Assembly (NCBI GenBank): GCA_021732415.1
Contig: JAKFVC010000141.1
Coordinates: forward strand, 1-41,674
DNA: 41,674 nucleotides
Reading direction: 5' to 3'
DNA from: Planctomycetaceae bacterium
Lineage (GTDB): Bacteria; Planctomycetota; Planctomycetia; Planctomycetales; Planctomycetaceae
Below the pieces are notes generated by a model. The model was not told where the DNA came from and did not search any database. It saw nothing but the letters and a program-made list of their open reading frames with translations. The position numbers and the translations under genes are program-made. Positions 36,272 to 41,674 of the stretch are shown one piece after another (the first letter of the stretch is position 1; every line of letters begins with the position of its first letter).

Positions 36272-36519
36272 GGTCGTTGTTGAGAACTTCCAACAGAGCA
36301 CGAATAGATCCTGACAAGGCTAAACTTAATCAAGTTGAGGAAGAAGTGAGCCACGGAAAAACACGGATCCGATGCTCAAGCACGATATGGTGTAACTCAC
36401 CGGTTTAGTAACATCTGTGCTCATTCATTGCTAAAATGTCGTCATGAAAATGGGAGTTTAAAGATGACCTACGGTTCGGCAGGAGCCTCACTTCCGATCG
36501 ACTCGGGTCGCGATCAGGA

Positions 36520-37962
36520 TTAACTCAGAACTCCAGGAATCGTCTTCCAGCTTTGAGCCACTCCAGTGAGACGTTCCTGGCGGCCGTTGTTTTCAAAAAA
36601 CAGATCGTCGGGATTTAAACCAAGTGCCGTGAGAATTGTCGCGTGCAGGTTCTTGACCGGTTGGATTTGGTCGACAGCTCGCAGGCCGATCTCGTCAGTC
36701 GCACCGATCACGCTGCCCGCCTTCGCGCCGCCGCCTGCCAGCCAGATAGTGAAGCCATACGGGTTGTGATTACGGCCCTTGTTGCCCTGCATCATCGGGG
36801 TACGACCGAATTCACCCGCCCAGATCACGAGGGTCGTGTCCAGCAGGCCACGTTGTTTCAAGTCGCCCAACAACGCCGCGACCGGCTGGTCGGTCTGAGC
36901 AGCGTTCCGATTGTGATACTCGGTATTGCTATCGTGTCCATCCCAACCCAGCTTATCGACCGAGTTATAGAGCTGCACGAACCGCACCCCTTTTTCCACC
37001 AGTCGTCGGGACAGCAGGCACATCCGCCCGAAGACCGCCTTCGACTTGTCGGCATCATGTAAGGCGTAGGCGTCCTGCGTCTCTTTGGTCTCCATTGATA
37101 ACTCGCCAATGTCGAGTGCCTCAGACTGCATGCGATAAGCCAGTTCGTATGAGGCAATGCGGCCATCCAGATCGAGCACTCCTGGTCGTTCGGCGGCGTG
37201 TTTGCGATTGAGGGCTTGCGCGAAGTCCAATGTCGATCGCTGCACTCCGGCCAACTCAGTCGGCGGCTGCAGGTTGAGAACCGGCGAGCCTTCATGCCGG
37301 AACTGCGTGCCTTGAAAAGCCGCAGGCAGAAACGCATTGCTCCAGTTGGCCGAGCCACCTAGTCCTCCGACCTTATAGAGCAAGACATACCCGGGCAGAT
37401 TTTGATTCGCCGATCCAAGCCCATACGTGACCCACGACCCGAGACTCGGTTTGCCCCCGAGAATTGCTCCGGTATTCATCAAATAGGTCGCCGGTGCGTG
37501 GTTCGAGCTCTCGCTGTACATCGACCGCACCTGGCACAATTGGTCGATATGCTTGGCGGTATGCGGCAGGAGCTCTGAAACCCATTGCCCGTTTTGACCA
37601 TGCTGAGCCCACTTCCAGGGCCCGGCCATCAGCTCATCCTTGCAGGCGTTGAAGACTCCGCCGACTTTATCGGTCTGCTTCTTGAACGATTCCGGAACCG
37701 GCTTCCCGTTAAGCTTGAGCAACTCTGGCTTATAGTCCAGCAAGTCGAACGTCGACGGTCCCCCATATTGGAACAGGAAGATAACCTGCTTGGCCTTGGG
37801 AGCGATGTGCGGCAGCCGTTCCTTCAGCGGTTGTAGAGGATCGATGACCGCAGTCTTGGGCGCGGCGGCCCGCAGTTCTTCCGCCAGCAACGCGCTCAAG
37901 GCGACGCTCGCGAAGCCGCCGCCGGTTTGGGTTAAAAACTCTCGACGCGATTGAGGAATCAT
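36520..37962 (-). CDS. DUF1501 protein 3, Tat-exported
   Basis: The 480-residue product has a twin-arginine signal (SRREFLTQTGGGFASVALSA). DUF1501 landmarks are QVIFLFQYGGPSTFDLLDYKP, the SRRLVEKGVRFVQLY segment, AGEFGRTPMMQG, GRNHNPYGF, and NLHATILTALG near the end. The enzyme-like fold is that of alkaline phosphatases and sulfatases; activity is unknown. I chose the ATG at 37962 with GAGAA upstream. A longer frame to 38064 reads through the palindromic repeat at 37993-38052 and gives an artificial Arg-rich leader. It follows PSD1 gene 3 by 98 bp on the same strand, the third such pair in the window. Confidence 0.9.
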   Translation of the reverse strand: MIPQSRREFLTQTGGGFASVALSALLAEELRAAAPKTAVIDPLQPLKERLPHIAPKAKQVIFLFQYGGPSTFDLLDYKPELLKLNGKPVPESFKKQTDKVGGVFNACKDELMAGPWKWAQHGQNGQWVSELLPHTAKHIDQLCQVRSMYSESSNHAPATYLMNTGAILGGKPSLGSWVTYGLGSANQNLPGYVLLYKVGGLGGSANWSNAFLPAAFQGTQFRHEGSPVLNLQPPTELAGVQRSTLDFAQALNRKHAAERPGVLDLDGRIASYELAYRMQSEALDIGELSMETKETQDAYALHDADKSKAVFGRMCLLSRRLVEKGVRFVQLYNSVDKLGWDGHDSNTEYHNRNAAQTDQPVAALLGDLKQRGLLDTTLVIWAGEFGRTPMMQGNKGRNHNPYGFTIWLAGGGAKAGSVIGATDEIGLRAVDQIQPVKNLHATILTALGLNPDDLFFENNGRQERLTGVAQSWKTIPGVLS

Positions 37963-37992
37963 TGGGGATTCTCGGTGGCCATTTCGGACAAT

Positions 37993-38052
37993 CCCCCGTG
38001 GCGGACGCTGCCAGCGTCCGAGTCTCAGACGCTGGCAGCGTCTGCCACGGGG
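37993..38052. repeat. Composite palindromic repeat, copy C
   Basis: Arm 1 is CCCCCGTGGC followed by GGACGCTGCCAGCGTCC, and arm 2 is AGACGCTGGCAGCGTCT followed by GCCACGGGG. Each arm has its own stem, and the outer CCCCGTGGC/GCCACGGGG also pair. It fills most of the 98-bp gap between PSD1 gene 3 and DUF1501 gene 3. Confidence 0.8.
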
Positions 38053-38060
38053 TCTTATCC

Positions 38061-41033
38061 TCAATCAATATAGGCAAACTCATTCAAGTTCAGGATCGCT
38101 CGGCAAAGGTCGGTCAATGCTGACAAGCCCGCTCGGTCGCCAGCGGCTTTGTGTTCCAGCATGTGGCGTTTCAGTAATTCGATCGCCAACTGGAGTTCGT
38201 CAGATGTGGGCTCCCGGTTGAGGACGCTACGAAATACGCTGTCCACAAGTGACTTGGTTTTGGTCGCATCATCGAAAGTCAGTTTATCGTCCGCACCACT
38301 CAATCTTGTCGCCAGGGCCTGTGCATAACGGATGCCTTCCGGGCTGTTGAGTAACATCAGTGCTTGAGGTGCAACGACGGTGGAGTCTCGGCGGGCGCAC
38401 GAGACCGTCGTGTCGGGTAAGTCGAATGCTTGCAGGAACGGAATCGGCAGACAGCGTTTACGAATCAAAAAAACACTACGAGCGTCCGTCTGCTCTACGG
38501 GATCGGCGTACCACCCTTGCATCCGTCCGCCGTCCCCCCCCTTCTCTGCCTCGAGGATCGCAGGCTGGGCATGTCGCAATTCCTCCGGCACCGGCGGCCA
38601 GAGCGGCTTGCCCGCGTCATACGGTTTCAGCAATCCGGTGACGGCCAGCAGACTGTCGCGCAGCGTCTCGGCGTCGAGCCGGCGGACGTTCTGTCGCCAG
38701 AGCAACCGGTTCTCCGGATCCAGGCGCCGGCGTTCGGCGGTTTCTCGGGATGATTGACGGTACGCGGCCGATTTCACGATCAATCGATGCAGTTCCTTGA
38801 TCGACCAACCACTCCGCATGAACTCGACTGCCAGCCAATCGAGCAGTTCCGGATGCGAGGGTCTCGCTCCGCTGTATCCGAAATCGTTGGGTGTCGCGAC
38901 CAGCCCCGTGCCGAAGTGTTGCTGCCAGATGCGATTGACGATGACCCGTGCAGTCCAGGGGTTCTCTGCTGAAGCAATCCAGTTGGCCAGTGCCAGGCGG
39001 CGGCCGGTCGTCGTGTCTCGCGGCGGCTGAATCTCGGCCGGTCCTGGCGTGAAGACTGACACGAAGCCGGGGGGAACTTCCTCGCGCGGGGCGGAGAAAT
39101 CACCCTGGTAGAAAACGTGAGTGGCTGGCGCATTCCCTCCAGCATCAGTCGCACCCATGGCCCGACGCGGTTGACGCTTCTGCGATTCCATCGCCGCAAT
39201 TTTCGTTTTGAGCTCCTCGTGCTGTTCCTTCTTGGCCTTATCGAGCTTGGCCTGCTCGGCCTTGAGAGAAGCAATTTTCAGGTCCAGTTCCGCGTTGTGC
39301 TTGTCGATCGCGGCTTGTTCGTCGGCCAGCGAAATCGAGAGATCATCCCTCGGAGTCACACCCGCGAAGAAGGCTCGCAGACGAAAGTGGTCGGCTTGAG
39401 AGAGTGGATCGTACTTGTGGTCGTGACACTGGCAGCACGACATCGTCAGTCCGAGGAACGCCGACGCCGTGGTGTTGGTCAGATCGGCCATCATCTCGGC
39501 CCGGAGCCGCTTCTCTTCTTGAAAGATGGCGGCCGTACTGTCCCACTGCCCCAGTCGCAGGAAGCCGGTGGCGATCAGCATGTCGGCTTCGGCTGGAGTC
39601 TGCGGCGAACCGGCAACCAACTCGTCACCTGCGATTTGCTCGCGGATAAATTGATTGAATGGCTTATCTTGATTGAACGCTCGAATCACATAGTCGCGAT
39701 ACTGCCAGGCCAGCGGGCGGAACTCGTCACGTTCGTAGCCATTGGTATCGGCATAGCGGACCACGTCGAGCCAGAGCCTTGCTTGTCGCTCTCCATAGCG
39801 CGGTGAATCGAGCAACCGCGCGACGAGTTTGTCATAGGCCTCGGGAGACTTGTCTTCGACATACGCCGCGACATCAGCGGCGGACGGCGGCAAACCTGTC
39901 AGATCGAGCGTCAAACGGCGAATCAAAGCGAGACGATCGCTTTCCGGTGATGCGGAGAGTCCAATCTCCGACATCTTGTGCATTAGGAAGGCATCGACCG
40001 GATGCGATGGTCCAGGCTGTGCGGGAGGCGTCGTTGCCACAGGCTTCTTCAGCGACCACAGATCGAGCCGCTCGCCGCGAAACAGTTTTCGAATGGGATT
40101 GCGTTTGTCCGTGAATGCATCTCCGGCCGGCTTGCCATTGGTCACGTCCAGTGTTCCCAAGCCGGGACGATAGGCATCCAGCGACGCGATATCGGGACCC
40201 AGGATGATCGCATCGAAGAAAGCCTCTTCACCACGATCACACGTGGGGGCCATCCCCGTCAATGAAAAATCTCCCATGTCCTTCCAGAGGTCAAACGTCT
40301 CACTAGTCCATTCGGTCGGTGCGGTATCACGGACGGAAATTGCTGCCCATTCAGTCGTGTTGGGGCCGGAGACGTATCGTCCCTTCGCAACTTTGGGAAG
40401 AGGCCAAGCGCCGTTCGCCGCCAACTCCAGCATCACACTACCCGATCCCCGTTTCTTCCAGGCGAGACGCAGGTAACGATACTCACCCGGCAGCGGTTTT
40501 TCGCGAATGGCGAATTGCCAGCCGGGGATTTTCATTCCGTCTCGTTGTAATGGGGTGATTCCCAGAGCGACCTTGCCTGAAAACGCTCCTTCGGTGACCA
40601 GCCTGCCCTTCCCATTCCCGCTGTTCAATGCCGCCAGGAATTGTGGTTGATCTTCAAAGAGCACGGCAACTGGCTCGGGCCACTCGGCATTGGCTTTGAC
40701 CCACGCGGACAGCGTGTCGATCTCTTTGTCGGACAGCTTCTGCTTCGGCGGCATCTGCAGGTCGGCATCCAGAAAAGTGATCGCCTTGACGAGCAAGCTT
40801 TTCTCGAGATCACCCGGCACGATTGCCGGTCCCCGGTCGCCTCCCAACTTCGCCGCCGCGAATGAATCGAGCCGCAGGCCGCCCTCTTGCTTCTCCGGTC
40901 CATGACAGGCAATGCATTTCGCTTCCAGCAGCGGCTGAACGTCATCGACAAACCGCGAACCTGGCTCGGCCCATACCGGATGTGCCGCGAACAACACCGC
41001 CAAGGCCCACAATCCGCAACAGAAATGCTTCAC
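38061..41033 (-). CDS. Planctomycete cytochrome/PSD1 protein 3 (PSCyt1-beta insert-DUF1549-DUF1553)
   Basis: The 990-residue product starts at a GTG (41033) with GGAG about 8 bases upstream and has a signal peptide (about 1-22, ending VWA). PSCyt1 carries C40-I-A-C-H44 and GGLRLDSFAAAKLGG. Residues about 120-320 are a beta-rich insert (RYLRLAWKKRGSGSVMLEL) not seen at this place in the other two PSD1 proteins. DUF1549 spans about 343-560 with a second heme motif C-Q-C-H in CCQCH (533-537). A charged coiled coil follows (about 575-630). DUF1553 spans about 672-985 (TGRRLALANWI, HPELLDWLAVEF). It leads the pair with DUF1501 gene 3. Role as for its relatives is unproven. Confidence 0.9.
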   Translation of the reverse strand: MKHFCCGLWALAVLFAAHPVWAEPGSRFVDDVQPLLEAKCIACHGPEKQEGGLRLDSFAAAKLGGDRGPAIVPGDLEKSLLVKAITFLDADLQMPPKQKLSDKEIDTLSAWVKANAEWPEPVAVLFEDQPQFLAALNSGNGKGRLVTEGAFSGKVALGITPLQRDGMKIPGWQFAIREKPLPGEYRYLRLAWKKRGSGSVMLELAANGAWPLPKVAKGRYVSGPNTTEWAAISVRDTAPTEWTSETFDLWKDMGDFSLTGMAPTCDRGEEAFFDAIILGPDIASLDAYRPGLGTLDVTNGKPAGDAFTDKRNPIRKLFRGERLDLWSLKKPVATTPPAQPGPSHPVDAFLMHKMSEIGLSASPESDRLALIRRLTLDLTGLPPSAADVAAYVEDKSPEAYDKLVARLLDSPRYGERQARLWLDVVRYADTNGYERDEFRPLAWQYRDYVIRAFNQDKPFNQFIREQIAGDELVAGSPQTPAEADMLIATGFLRLGQWDSTAAIFQEEKRLRAEMMADLTNTTASAFLGLTMSCCQCHDHKYDPLSQADHFRLRAFFAGVTPRDDLSISLADEQAAIDKHNAELDLKIASLKAEQAKLDKAKKEQHEELKTKIAAMESQKRQPRRAMGATDAGGNAPATHVFYQGDFSAPREEVPPGFVSVFTPGPAEIQPPRDTTTGRRLALANWIASAENPWTARVIVNRIWQQHFGTGLVATPNDFGYSGARPSHPELLDWLAVEFMRSGWSIKELHRLIVKSAAYRQSSRETAERRRLDPENRLLWRQNVRRLDAETLRDSLLAVTGLLKPYDAGKPLWPPVPEELRHAQPAILEAEKGGDGGRMQGWYADPVEQTDARSVFLIRKRCLPIPFLQAFDLPDTTVSCARRDSTVVAPQALMLLNSPEGIRYAQALATRLSGADDKLTFDDATKTKSLVDSVFRSVLNREPTSDELQLAIELLKRHMLEHKAAGDRAGLSALTDLCRAILNLNEFAYID

Positions 41034-41146
41034 AACGACCGCTCCGGGGAGAGTGTGATGGATCGTCGCATTGTAGCAGTTTCATACGGTCGAAGTCTCG
41101 GTTATTTGGGGTGCGGAGCGATCAGGGGGGGCCTTCCTGTCTTCGA

Positions 41147-41214
41147 ATCTGCGTCATCTGCGAAATCTGTGGACGAGTCCGAAGTGATCGACAGATTTCG
41201 CAGATGACGCAGAT
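41147..41214. repeat. Perfect 24-bp inverted repeat upstream of PSD1 gene 3
   Basis: Bases 41147-41170 (ATCTGCGTCATCTGCGAAAT and four more) are the exact reverse complement of 41191-41214, with a 20-base loop. Repeats of this general wording are, to my knowledge, frequent between genes in planctomycetes and related phyla. It lies about 115 bp upstream of the PSD1 start codon, so it may also shape that promoter. Confidence 0.85.
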
Positions 41215-41290
41215 AGAAAAGGAAAGAACAGGCAGCTTCGATCCCTTTGAATTGACTTCTGTGACCACTTCTAACGCCCGAAGTCCCCAA

Positions 41291-41674
41291 TGCCCCCGTG
41301 GCCGACGCTGCTAGCGTCGGTGGCCACAGACGCTGGCAGCGTCTGCCACGGGGGTCGGATCTGGATTGTTACGGCGTGACTTCTTTGAACTCTTCGACTT
41401 CTTTGATCCCTTCGAACGTCCGAATGCCCCAGTGCCCCAGTGCCCCCGTGGCCGACGCTGCCAGCGTCGGTGGCCACAGACACTGGCAGCGTCTGCCACG
41501 GGGGTCGGATCTGGATTGTTGCGGCGTGACTTCTTTGAACTCTTCGACTTCTTTGACCCCTTCGAACGTCCGAATGCCCCAGTGCCCCCGTGGCCGACGC
41601 TGCCAGCGTCGGTGGCCACTGACGCTGGCAGCGACTGCCACGGGGGTCGGATCTGGATTGCTACGACGCGACTT
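41291..41674. repeat. Tandem array of the composite palindrome (at least three units)
   Basis: Units start at 41291, 41442 and 41584 (GCCCCCGTGGCCGACGCTG). The periods are 151 and 142 bp, and the third unit is cut by the window edge. Each has the two-arm palindrome (about 65 bp) plus a spacer with CTTCGACTTCTTTGA. The extra 9 bases in the first unit are a repeated AGTGCCCC segment. Units differ by point changes, including stem-breaking ones in arm 2 of units 2 and 3. The open frames crossing the array are low-complexity and not real genes. Confidence 0.85.

Noticed and set aside
41311-41641. Minus-strand frames over the tandem repeats
   Set aside because: Their repeated Lys/Ser/Glu peptides come from the DNA repeat units; they have no start signal.
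41291-41674. Possible CRISPR array
   Set aside because: Units are 142-151 bp with conserved spacers and internal palindromes; there are no unique spacers and no cas genes.

Overview
The window comes from a planctomycete chromosome. The lineage markers are three pairs of planctomycete cytochrome/PSD1 proteins with DUF1501 proteins, a DUF1559 pseudopilin, two VCBS/ASPIC proteins, and a 3403-residue surface protein that opens with an LEPR-XLL-type motif (LEDRTLLS). I cannot assign a genus.

Layout from left to right. (1) 1-212: the 3' end of an IS4-family (IS50-like) insertion sequence, abutting a 147-bp palindromic element. (2) 446-2394 (minus): a probable two-gene operon of a creatininase-family amidohydrolase followed by an enolase-superfamily enzyme. 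(3) 2762-8921: two convergent VCBS/ASPIC proteins, one with a TPR head and one with an SCO-like head. The SCO-headed gene lies downstream of a cupredoxin resembling the CuA domain of cytochrome oxidase subunit II. Both the SCO-like and the COX2-like domains have lost most or all copper ligands. (4) 9454-11027: a DUF1559 pseudopilin and a small lipoprotein. (5) 11169-16174: PSD1/DUF1501 pair 1. (6) 16377-19358 (minus): an ATP-grasp protein, a GNAT acetyltransferase and a DEDDh exonuclease. (7) 19646-23558: PSD1/DUF1501 pair 2. (8) 23594-24927 (minus): an HpcH/HpaI aldolase followed by a KptA/Tpt1 RNA 2'-phosphotransferase. (9) 24928-25973: a gene-free kilobase leading into the giant surface protein gene (25974-36185). 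(10) 36520-41033 (minus): PSD1/DUF1501 pair 3. (11) 41034-41674: palindromic and tandem repeats running off the right edge.

Most genes look like extracytoplasmic machinery: multi-heme-type PSD1 proteins, Tat-targeted DUF1501 partners, pseudopilin, lipoproteins and a Ca-binding adhesin. A few small metabolic or RNA enzymes sit between them. The intergenic spaces are rich in palindromes of at least four unrelated families. One family (core GACGCTGSCAGCGTC, outer CCCCCGTGGC/GCCACGGGGG) occurs at five or more loci and shows compensatory changes in its stems. One copy is split by a 111-bp MITE-like palindrome inserted at CTAG.

The two most unusual observations are the paired loss of copper ligands in the neighbouring SCO-like and COX2-like proteins, and the palindrome family with the nested MITE. 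All calls come from reading the sequence; no database search was run.
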